From: an uncultured Verrucomicrobiota bacterium | GTDB taxonomy: Bacteria > Verrucomicrobiota > Kiritimatiellia > CAIVKH01 | Assembly (NCBI GenBank): GCA_937894535.1 | Contig: CALBHI010000521.1 | Span: 1-16,848 of the forward strand | Reading direction: 5' to 3' | Length of the DNA: 16,848 nucleotides | In this document: positions 1 through 7,204 of the stretch, one piece after another | How positions within the stretch are numbered: position 1 is the first letter of the stretch | How the letters are laid out: every line of letters starts with the position of its first letter | The notes under the pieces: model-generated | The model's input: only the letters and a program-made list of their open reading frames with translations | Databases searched by the model: none | What the model was told of the DNA's origin: nothing | Translations under genes and position numbers: made by a program

Positions 1-2621
1 TCGCCTTGACCAACGTGGTGCTGACCGATGACCGCATCGGGGTGATCGCCGGACCGTCTTCCGGCGATGCCAACAGCAACGGCCGTCTCGACGTCGGCGA
101 AGTCTGGACCTACAGCGCTACCGGCACCGTCGTCGCTGGACAGTACGTCAACACCGGCCTTGTCAGCGCGGTCTCGCTGATCGGCCAACCGGTCTCTGAC
201 ACCGATCCGTCGCACCACTTCGGCGCTTCGGGCGCGATTGACATCGAAAAGGCGACCAACGGGCAGGATGCGGACACGCCGACGGGTCCGACCATCGCAG
301 TGGGCAACGCCGTGACCTGGACCTACGTGGTGCGGAACACCGGCAACATCGGGATCACCAACGTTGTGGTGTACGACAGCGACATCGGCTTTATCACCAA
401 CCTGATCTCCGGTGACCTCAACGGCAACCGGGTCATCGAAACCAACGAGACCTGGACTTACTCGGCAAGTGGCCTCGCTGTTGCCGGGCAGTACGCGAAC
501 CTCGGATCGGTCACCGGCGTGACCGTATCGACGGGTTCACAGGTCACCGATCAGGATCCATCGCATTACTTCGGCCAAACCGCTGGGTACACGTTGGGCA
601 AGGAGTTGCTGAGTCCGACGAACCGCGCGGCGGTGGTGGGCGAATTGATCTCATTCCGGTTGACGGTTCAGAATACCGGCGATGTCACGTTGGTGACGGT
701 TCCGCTGGAGGACCGTTACGACCTGGCTGAATTGTCCTTCGTCTCGGCGCAACCGGTTCCGGCCGATGGCCAGGATGACGGGATATTGAACTGGGCCAAC
801 CTCGGTCCGTTGACCCGCGGTAGCAGTACGAGCGTCGTGGTGACGTTCGAGGCGGTTGGTTCCTCCGTCGGCTTGAGCCGAACCAATACCGTCATCGCCC
901 GTCCAACCTCCCCGCCCGGCGATCAACCGGTCCCGCCGCAGACCAATAGCGCGCCGTACCGCATCAGCGCCCCTGGATTCGCCCTCACCAAGACGCTGCT
1001 CACGCCGACGAACCGTCCGGCCATCATCGGGGAAAGCATCTCCTTCCGTATTACCATCGCTAATACCGGTGATGTCACGCTGGTCACCGTCCCGCTTCGC
1101 GATGGCTATGAAACGAATTACCTCGCCTTCGTGTCGGCCGTTCCGCCTCCGGTGAGCACCAACAACGATGGCGTGTTGGATTGGACCAACCTCGGTCCGC
1201 TTGTCCCGGGTGCCAGCACCAGCGTGGTGGCGACCTTCCGCGCCGTCGGCCTTCCGCCCGCGGTCGTTCGCACGAACACGGTCATTGCATCGCCGATCAC
1301 CCCCACGAACGAGCCTCCGGTGCCGCCGGCCACCAACGATGCTCCCTACCGCATCGCGGTGATCACCATCGGCGATACCGTGTGGATCGACGTCAACAGC
1401 AACGGCATCCACGACGAGGACCTCTCGATCTTCGGGCTCAACGGAGTCCGCGTCGATCTGTACAACATCGTGAACGGGGTGACCAACTTCGTCGATTTCC
1501 GCATCCCCGGGCCGAACCACGGCAACCTCGGTTTCTACCAGTTCACCAACCTCCCGGTCATCGGGACCTATGTCGCCGAGGTGGTACTCAGTTTCCTCCC
1601 GCCAGGACTCCCGGTCACGACGACTCCGCTTCAATACTTCCTCGATACCACCGTCGTGTTTACGAACGGCGGGGTGCAGTATGCGGACTTCGGGTTCAAT
1701 AACCAGTTTGGCACGCCGATCGAACTGGTCTCCTTCTCCGGGCAGCCGTCGCCGGACGGCATCGAGCTCGCCTGGGAAACCGCCTGGGAGTCGGATACGC
1801 TGGGTTTCCATATCTACCGTGGTTCCGGTTCTGACGAAACAGCTTCTGTCCGCTTGACCGAGGCGGTGATCCCCGGTGAAGGCGCCGAGGTCGGTGCCTC
1901 CTACCGTTGGGTGGACCGGGATCCCGGTGTCGATGGCTTGACCTGGTACTGGCTGGTCGAAGTAGCCGTCAACGGCGAGACATCGTGGTATGGGCCGGTG
2001 GTGGTGTACGCGGGTGAACTTGATCCGGAGCGCGCCCTGGTCTCGGTGGACGTACCGGCAGGGCCGGGTGAACTGGCACGCCTGACCGGCAGCACGTTGA
2101 TGAAGGCCGGCGTTCCCATCAGCCAACTCGACCTCACCCGCCTGACGGTGGAGGTGGAAGGCCGGGCCGTACCGCGCCTGGTCAGCGCCGAACGCGCCTC
2201 CATGCTTCCGGATGATTACCTGCTCTTTTACCTGCCGTCCTCCCATGAGGCCCGTCGTGTTGCGGTCCGTCTCGCTGCCGGGGAACCGGCCGCCTCGATC
2301 GAGTGGATCTTTGCCCGTCCGCGGGCTGCGGCCGGTGAGGTGGGTGTGGCACTCATTGACGCCGGCGTTCCGGCGCTGGCGACCTACCATCCGGCCATGA
2401 CGCGCATGTTGGCCGCCGGTTTTGTCAATCCGGCCATCTGGATTCTCAACGTCACAGATGCCTATGCTCCGACGCTGCTGTATGGGTTCGCCACCGTGGC
2501 GGATGAACAGCAGGGTACCTACGCCGTGTACCTTTCCCTTCGTACCGCAGAGGAACAGGTGTTGTTGTTCGTTGAACAGGATGCGATCCTTGATATTGAT
2601 GCCGTTGAAACAGGTGAATAA
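1..2621 (+). CDS. Large repeat-rich surface/secreted protein (DUF11-like and SdrD_B-like domains, C25-pro-region-like C-terminus), 5'-partial
   Basis: The reading frame is open from the window's first bases, so the start, and any signal peptide, lies upstream; the TTG at 6 is not a credible start. Residues below count from that TTG. Two copies of a 'TNVVV..D...GDxNxNxxxxxxETWTYSA' repeat (DUF7507-like) occupy about 1-190. Two tandem DUF11-like repeats follow at 194-323 and 324-452, then an SdrD_B/Cna-B-like domain at about 453-565 beginning IGDTVWIDVNSNGIHDED, and an FN3-like stretch at about 570-670 with HIYRG and WYWLVE. The last 200 residues resemble the pro-region of the neighbouring C25 peptidase (LTGSTLMKAGVP, LLFYLPSS, ILNVTDAYAPTLL) but contain no peptidase domain. 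DUF11 and SdrD_B modules are known as extracellular stalks and adhesins. I infer an exported cell-surface protein. The TAA stop lies 19 bases before the next start, which suggests one transcript. The exact function is unknown. Confidence 0.85.
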   Translation, partial: ALTNVVLTDDRIGVIAGPSSGDANSNGRLDVGEVWTYSATGTVVAGQYVNTGLVSAVSLIGQPVSDTDPSHHFGASGAIDIEKATNGQDADTPTGPTIAVGNAVTWTYVVRNTGNIGITNVVVYDSDIGFITNLISGDLNGNRVIETNETWTYSASGLAVAGQYANLGSVTGVTVSTGSQVTDQDPSHYFGQTAGYTLGKELLSPTNRAAVVGELISFRLTVQNTGDVTLVTVPLEDRYDLAELSFVSAQPVPADGQDDGILNWANLGPLTRGSSTSVVVTFEAVGSSVGLSRTNTVIARPTSPPGDQPVPPQTNSAPYRISAPGFALTKTLLTPTNRPAIIGESISFRITIANTGDVTLVTVPLRDGYETNYLAFVSAVPPPVSTNNDGVLDWTNLGPLVPGASTSVVATFRAVGLPPAVVRTNTVIASPITPTNEPPVPPATNDAPYRIAVITIGDTVWIDVNSNGIHDEDLSIFGLNGVRVDLYNIVNGVTNFVDFRIPGPNHGNLGFYQFTNLPVIGTYVAEVVLSFLPPGLPVTTTPLQYFLDTTVVFTNGGVQYADFGFNNQFGTPIELVSFSGQPSPDGIELAWETAWESDTLGFHIYRGSGSDETASVRLTEAVIPGEGAEVGASYRWVDRDPGVDGLTWYWLVEVAVNGETSWYGPVVVYAGELDPERALVSVDVPAGPGELARLTGSTLMKAGVPISQLDLTRLTVEVEGRAVPRLVSAERASMLPDDYLLFYLPSSHEARRVAVRLAAGEPAASIEWIFARPRAAAGEVGVALIDAGVPALATYHPAMTRMLAAGFVNPAIWILNVTDAYAPTLLYGFATVADEQQGTYAVYLSLRTAEEQVLLFVEQDAILDIDAVETGE
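585..1361 (+). repeat. Two tandem ~390-bp DUF11-like coding repeats
   Basis: Copy A spans about 585-974 and copy B about 975-1361, roughly 130 residues each. Both open with G(Y/F)xLxKxLLxPTNR and contain NTGDVTLVTVPL, then NLGPL..G.STSVV, and end with NxAPYRI. Conservation is visible at the DNA level too, as in the 'ggtgatgtcacg' core. They look like an internal duplication within the surface protein gene and may vary in copy number between strains. Confidence 0.8.
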
Positions 2622-2640
2622 CCAACCAGGTGCTAACCCC

Positions 2641-3081
2641 ATGAAGAAACCCTACTGTCCGCCCCGCATTGCCCATTACAGCCGCGAGCAGATCGCGGCC
2701 ATGATTGGTCCCGCCAAGACGCAATACCCGCCACCGCCTCCTCCGCCGCCTCCGGCCGAATGCAGTTGCCAGGGACCGATTCACGCGTTGGTCTGGAAGG
2801 AATTTGCCGTCGCACCGTTGCCCATTTCCGTTGATTTCGGCGGGTGTCCGGCGTTTATCCGCGCGGAGATCGAGATTTCCTCCGGCGGACAACGCGTGGC
2901 GTTGTATCCCTACGACCGCTCGGCCGGCAGTGAATTCGCAACCCGTTGGCAGGTGACGATCAACAACTTCACGCTGGATGGTACACCCGGCCAGGTGTTC
3001 GATGTGGCCGTGACCCTGTATGCCGAGAACGGAGCGATCGGTCAGGTGTGTCAGTCCACGATTACGTTGCAGGGTTTCTAA
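2641..3081 (+). CDS. 146-aa protein with RiPP-leader-like N-terminus, nine-proline hinge and beta-rich C-terminal domain
   Basis: I chose ATG 2641 because it begins 19 bases after the previous stop; the same frame is open further upstream but would overlap the preceding gene. The N-terminus reads MKKPYCPPRIAHYSREQIAA, continuing with MIGPAKTQY. KKxYxxPxI matches the pattern of lasso-type RiPP leader peptides (YxxP followed by a hydrophobic residue), which PqqD-like RRE domains recognise. Nine consecutive prolines (30-38) separate it from a C-terminal region of about 105 residues with alternating hydrophobic positions, probably a beta-sandwich. Cysteines are at 6, 41, 43, 69 and 137. No signal peptide or transmembrane helix is visible, so export, if any, would depend on another route. 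The gene sits between the surface protein and the C25 peptidase, and an S24/S26 peptidase and an HPr-kinase-like protein lie downstream. I do not recognise the C-terminal family. Its role as substrate of the operon enzymes is inference. Confidence 0.82.
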   Translation: MKKPYCPPRIAHYSREQIAAMIGPAKTQYPPPPPPPPPAECSCQGPIHALVWKEFAVAPLPISVDFGGCPAFIRAEIEISSGGQRVALYPYDRSAGSEFATRWQVTINNFTLDGTPGQVFDVAVTLYAENGAIGQVCQSTITLQGF

Positions 3082-3102
3082 ACGGCCAGTACACGGCGGG
3101 GC

Positions 3103-5931
3103 ATGGGGGCGGTGGTCGGCATGGTGCGGATGGTTGATCGCGGGGTGGTACGGTGGGCCGGGGTGCGGATGTTCCTGCTCCTGGCCGCGTGCACCGGTCC
3201 GTCATCGGTCTGGGCCTCAAGCAGGTTTGATCTCCAACCGGTCGCGGCGGACCGGATCGCGTTGGATGTGGCGATCCCGTCGTGGCAGCAACACGGGGCT
3301 TACGGGTACGAACCGAGCCCCGCGTTCCCCGATGCCGTGATCGACGCCGGGACACCCGACGTTTGCCTGCCCGCCTGGGTCCGGGTACTGGAAATCCCTG
3401 CCGCGCGCGCCGCATCCGTCACCATCCAGGAATCACGCGCCAAGCTGCGGGATGCCGCGGGCTCCGGATGCCGGGAGCCGGAGCCGCTGGTCACCGTTTC
3501 CGTCGGCGCGATGGGAGAGAGGACGTTTCTTCGCGTGATCGTCCGGCCGGTCCAACCCGACCCGGATGCCGGCGGTCTGATGACCTACAGCCGCATCCGG
3601 GCCGAAATCCGGTTGAGCGACCAACCGGTGGCACCTTCCGCGCCGCCCCGCCTGCAGTCGGCATCAGGCCCCCCGGGATCCTGTCCGGATTGTCCGGTTC
3701 CGCTGGCCGTTGAGGTGACGCCCGGTGTCGGATTGCCCGGCGAGTTCATCGCCCGCCGGTCCGTGACCAACGACCATGCCTGGAAGATCGCGATCAATAC
3801 GGCCGGTTGGTACCGGATCACCGGAGCGCAGCTTACCGCGGCCGGATTTCCGGCCGAGGCGCAGGACACCACGCGGATGCGCCTGGTGACGCAAACCAAC
3901 GTCGTCCCCGTTGAACGTTCTGTATTCGGACCGATGGGACCAACCGACTGGATCCGTTTTTATGCCGCGCCGGTGGCCAGTAGCTTCACGACGCAAAATA
4001 TCTATTGGCTATCCCTGGGAGCGCCGTCGCCCGCCTTGGCCACCCGTTCCGCGGCGCCGGTGCCGGGGTGGGGGACGATCACCACCACCCTGCAGCGGAT
4101 CGAACTCAACACCACCAATTTCTATCTCGCCAATTACCAACCTCTCGACGATTCCTTCGACCATTGGTTTGTTTTCCGCGTGCAGGGAGGCACCAGTTCC
4201 AACATCGCGTTCGCCACACCGAATGCTTCCGGTTCCGGATCGTTGCGGCTCTCCTATTCCATCCGCGGAGTCAACGATTACCGGCTGTTTGATCCCATGT
4301 TTTCCGGACCGGACCACCGGAGCATCCTGCGCATCAACAACCAGGTGGTGGCCACGCTGACGTATACCGGTGAAACGCAGGTGGCCGGCACCATCGTCAC
4401 CAACGCATCGCTGATCACCAGCGCCTTGTCCACCATCACCGTGTCCCAGCAGGTTCCCGCCGGTGTAACCGTTTCCATCTACGCCACCGCGTTGTTCGAA
4501 TCCCTTCACCTGGCCTATCCCGCCCACCTCATTGCATCCAACCTGCCCCAGTACATCCGCGTACCCGCCACTCAGGCCGTGGTGCGGGTGCGAGGGCTCG
4601 TATCCACCAACGTGGTGGTCCTCGACACCACCACGCCGGTTGCGCCGGTGCGCCTGGTTGATCTGGTCTTCAGCAATGCCGGACCGTCGTGGACCATGAG
4701 CTTTGCCAGTACCAGCGCGATGGACCGGTGTTTCGCGGTGTTCGATGCCACCTCGACCGCCACGGTTGCTTCGCTCGCCCGGGTGGACTTCCTCAACCTC
4801 GCCGACCGTCAACGCCGCGCCGATTACCTCGCCGTCGTGCCCCTCGATTTCCAAGCCCCGGCGTACCGGTGGATGAAACACCGGCAACGCGACCGGCTGG
4901 AGGTGCAGATCGCCACGCCGGATGATATCTACCACGAGTTCAGCTACGGCATCGTGGACCCGGCCGCGATCCGCCAATACATCGGTTATGCCTACCACCA
5001 CTATGCCACGCCGCGTCCCTCGTACGCGGTGTTGGTCGGCAACGGCTCGTTTGATCCGACGAAACGCACCCGCCATGGCGACCGCGACTTCGTGCCCACC
5101 GTACAGGGCTTTTCTACCACCGCCCGCACCGCGCTGGACCAGTGGTTCGTCACCGTCAACGGTGTGGATCTGGACGGAAAGCCCGACCGGTTGCCCGACC
5201 TGATGCTGGGTCGGCTTCCCGCCACCAACGCGATCGATGTCGATCGTTTTTTCACCAAGCTGCGCGCTTATGAGACAGCTTCGACCACAAGCGAATGGTT
5301 TAACACCGCGCTGCTCGTGGCCGACACCAACCAAGTGTCGAACGTCTTCGTCTTCAAACAATTCACCCAGACCAACACCTTTCGGCATCTCACCAACGGA
5401 GGGTTCAGTGTCACGAACACTGGCATCCTAACCTCCTACATCAGCGACAAACCACCGGCGCAGGTCCGCAATGAAATCAATGGCTTCATCCAAAGCGGCG
5501 GCCAGGTGATCCATTACATGGGCCACGGCGGCATCTTTACCTGGTCGGACGTGGTGGCGGGTGGCGTCTGGAACCGCGTCGATGCCGAGGCACGCAGCAA
5601 CACCGTGTATCCGATTTTCACCGTCTTCACCTGCCGCAGCGGGGCGTTCCATGAGCCAGGTACCAAGTCGCTGGCCGAATCGATCGTGACCTCGATCGCC
5701 TGCGGCAGCGCCTGTATCGCTCCGACGGCGATCTCGATCCAGGTTAACGCGGAACGAATGGCCGACGGCTTTTACCAGGCCTTTGCCGTGGACCGGGCTC
5801 CCCGGCTGGGCGAGGCCATGGCCGCGGCGCAACTCCGCCTCTGGTCGCAGTCCCCGTTTGCCCGCGAACTCCTGTTCTATGGCATCTTCGGCGATCCGGC
5901 GCAACGGGTCTGGGGGGGCGTGCTGCCATGA
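3103..5931 (+). CDS. Secreted peptidase of family C25 (gingipain-like)
   Basis: This 942-aa protein carries an N-terminal export signal: basic residues and then MFLLLAACTGPSSVWA, with SPI cleavage possible after VWA near residue 39. LAAC within it also fits a lipobox, so a lipoprotein is possible. ATGs at 3121 and 3130 are alternative starts that would shorten the signal. A pro-region follows with AWKIAINTAGWYRITGAQL (about 226-244), WIRFYA and NIYWLSLGA, then a beta-rich stretch ending VVVLDTTTPVAPVRL. The C25 catalytic domain covers about 570-940. The probable catalytic histidine is H808 in HYMGHGG and the probable nucleophile is C844 in FTVFTCRSGAF, matching the GHG and Cys motifs of gingipains. 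The domain ends with YGIFGDP. C25 enzymes are cysteine endopeptidases acting outside the cell. No type IX sorting domain or PEP-CTERM tail is present. The gene starts 21 bases after the previous stop and overlaps the next start by ATGA. Confidence 0.9.
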   Translation: MGAVVGMVRMVDRGVVRWAGVRMFLLLAACTGPSSVWASSRFDLQPVAADRIALDVAIPSWQQHGAYGYEPSPAFPDAVIDAGTPDVCLPAWVRVLEIPAARAASVTIQESRAKLRDAAGSGCREPEPLVTVSVGAMGERTFLRVIVRPVQPDPDAGGLMTYSRIRAEIRLSDQPVAPSAPPRLQSASGPPGSCPDCPVPLAVEVTPGVGLPGEFIARRSVTNDHAWKIAINTAGWYRITGAQLTAAGFPAEAQDTTRMRLVTQTNVVPVERSVFGPMGPTDWIRFYAAPVASSFTTQNIYWLSLGAPSPALATRSAAPVPGWGTITTTLQRIELNTTNFYLANYQPLDDSFDHWFVFRVQGGTSSNIAFATPNASGSGSLRLSYSIRGVNDYRLFDPMFSGPDHRSILRINNQVVATLTYTGETQVAGTIVTNASLITSALSTITVSQQVPAGVTVSIYATALFESLHLAYPAHLIASNLPQYIRVPATQAVVRVRGLVSTNVVVLDTTTPVAPVRLVDLVFSNAGPSWTMSFASTSAMDRCFAVFDATSTATVASLARVDFLNLADRQRRADYLAVVPLDFQAPAYRWMKHRQRDRLEVQIATPDDIYHEFSYGIVDPAAIRQYIGYAYHHYATPRPSYAVLVGNGSFDPTKRTRHGDRDFVPTVQGFSTTARTALDQWFVTVNGVDLDGKPDRLPDLMLGRLPATNAIDVDRFFTKLRAYETASTTSEWFNTALLVADTNQVSNVFVFKQFTQTNTFRHLTNGGFSVTNTGILTSYISDKPPAQVRNEINGFIQSGGQVIHYMGHGGIFTWSDVVAGGVWNRVDAEARSNTVYPIFTVFTCRSGAFHEPGTKSLAESIVTSIACGSACIAPTAISIQVNAERMADGFYQAFAVDRAPRLGEAMAAAQLRLWSQSPFARELLFYGIFGDPAQRVWGGVLP

Positions 5932-6719
5932 TTTCCCGGATCGCCCTCGCTTTCGCCTTCGTGCTGATGGTCGGCGTCGTGGCCCGCGCCCAGATTGCCG
6001 ATGACCATGGCAACCAGCCTTCACAGGCGACGGCGTTAAACGGCATCAGCAACCTGGTGAGCGGTGTGTTCGAATACCGAGCGGATCAGGATGTCTTTTC
6101 GTTTCCGGTCCTCCCGCAATGGAGCTACATCATCCGCATCGCCACCTCGACGGTGTGGGATCTCCGGGTCGAGGTGGTCCCACCGCTCGGTTCGCCCCGG
6201 ATGAACAGCACCAACACCGTTCATGCCGCCGCTTCCGCTGCGATGACCTGGACCAATCCCGGCACGGCGGGCCGGTGGTTCCTGCGGGTGACCCCGATGT
6301 TCCAGTTCACCACCGGAGCGTACCAACTGGCGGTGTGGACGGTTCCGGCCGACCACGATGCGGATGGGGATGGCATCGCCGATGCCTGGGAGGTCACCAC
6401 GTTTGGGTCGATCACCAACGCGGACGCTTCGTCGTTCCTGTTGCGGCCGGATTATTCCGATCGCGACAGCTACCTTGCCGGACTTGGTATTTCCGGTGAA
6501 CTGACCATCGATACCTGGACCGGACCGGCCGGACAGGAGGTGTTTCGTTGGACTCCGGCTGCGCATGCACGGTATGCCATCGAGTCGGCGAGCCAGTTGT
6601 CCGGCCCGTGGAGCAACATCGGCGAGCAAACCGCGGGCGGCAGTGATCCAAGCATCGCCTTCACCAACGCGTCAGCAGCCACGACCAACCAGTTTTACCG
6701 GATACGGTTTGCGCCATGA
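5928..6719 (+). CDS. Secreted PPC-like/TSP3-like domain protein
   Basis: This 263-aa protein starts at an ATG that overlaps the C25 gene stop (ATGA), so it is probably translationally coupled. MISRIALAFAFVLMVGVVARA is a clear signal peptide with cleavage after A21. Residues 22-140 begin with ADDHGNQPSQATAL and continue to DQDVFSFPV, the typical opening of a bacterial pre-peptidase C-terminal (PPC) beta domain. Residues 142-155, DHDADGDGIADAWE, form a TSP3-like calcium-binding aspartate loop. The last 60 residues (RYAIESASQLSGPWSNI ... FYRIRF) match a C-terminal domain I associate with Verrucomicrobia-type secreted proteins. No catalytic residues are evident. It may be an accessory or substrate-binding partner of the C25 peptidase; that role is inferred from operon position only. 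Confidence 0.88.
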   Translation: MISRIALAFAFVLMVGVVARAQIADDHGNQPSQATALNGISNLVSGVFEYRADQDVFSFPVLPQWSYIIRIATSTVWDLRVEVVPPLGSPRMNSTNTVHAAASAAMTWTNPGTAGRWFLRVTPMFQFTTGAYQLAVWTVPADHDADGDGIADAWEVTTFGSITNADASSFLLRPDYSDRDSYLAGLGISGELTIDTWTGPAGQEVFRWTPAAHARYAIESASQLSGPWSNIGEQTAGGSDPSIAFTNASAATTNQFYRIRFAP

Positions 6720-7204
6720 GCACGTTGGCTTCAACGGAAGCTTGTCCCGTATCCCCGGCGGTCCTGCGCGAAGCCGGCATGGAGCTGACCCTGGTCGCAG
6801 AGGGCACCAGCATGGAGCCGGGCATCCGGGCGGGGGACCGGTTGCGCATCCGGTGTGGCGATGCGGCTGGTTTGCAACCCGGCATGGTGATCTGTTTCCT
6901 GCGGGACGGTCAGGCCGTCGTCCACCGGCTCATCGAGATCGATTCGGACCGTGCGCTGTCACTCTACGAGCATGGCGATGCCGTGACCAGTGGTTCATGG
7001 ATCAGCCACGAGGCCCTGCTCGGTGTGCTGGTCGCGGTCAATGACCAGCCGGTACCGTCCGCGCCGGCATGGATCCGGTTCTTCGCACGTCTCGAGCGAA
7101 GGGTGACCCCGTGGCTGCCGCGTTGGCTACGCTCCTCCCGCCGCCTCGCGTTGCTGGTTCGTGCCACCAAAGCCCTGGTCCATCAATCCCATGCACGCCG
7201 CTGA
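6716..7204 (+). CDS. S24/S26-family peptidase (signal-peptidase-like, Ser-His type)
   Basis: The ATG overlaps the previous stop (ATGA). In this 162-aa protein, GTSMEPGIRAGDRL gives the nucleophile Ser32 followed by Met33, the SxMxPxxxxGD signature of S24/S26 peptidases. VVHRLIEI places His70 where bacterial signal peptidases carry lysine, and EHGDAV gives Asp88. This Ser/His/Asp arrangement resembles the archaeal/ER Sec11 type rather than LepB. No clear N-terminal transmembrane anchor is visible. The C-terminal 45 residues are rich in Arg and Trp (RFFARLERRV, WLPRWLRSSRR) and may bind membrane peripherally. Similar small S24/S26 proteins are found beside HPr-kinase-related genes in peptide-modification clusters, and here such a gene follows directly. 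Likely job: cleaving a peptide or protein made by this operon (inference). A LexA-like repressor is unlikely because no helix-turn-helix domain is seen. Confidence 0.85.
   Translation: MSTLASTEACPVSPAVLREAGMELTLVAEGTSMEPGIRAGDRLRIRCGDAAGLQPGMVICFLRDGQAVVHRLIEIDSDRALSLYEHGDAVTSGSWISHEALLGVLVAVNDQPVPSAPAWIRFFARLERRVTPWLPRWLRSSRRLALLVRATKALVHQSHARR

Noticed and set aside
651..2642. 663-aa open frame on the minus strand
   Set aside because: It lies wholly antisense to the repeat-rich surface protein gene, is dominated by Arg/Gly/His/Asp as in GC-rich shadow frames, and has no recognisable domain.
4009..5388. 459-aa open frame on the minus strand
   Set aside because: It is antisense to the C25 peptidase, whose catalytic motifs prove the plus-strand frame.
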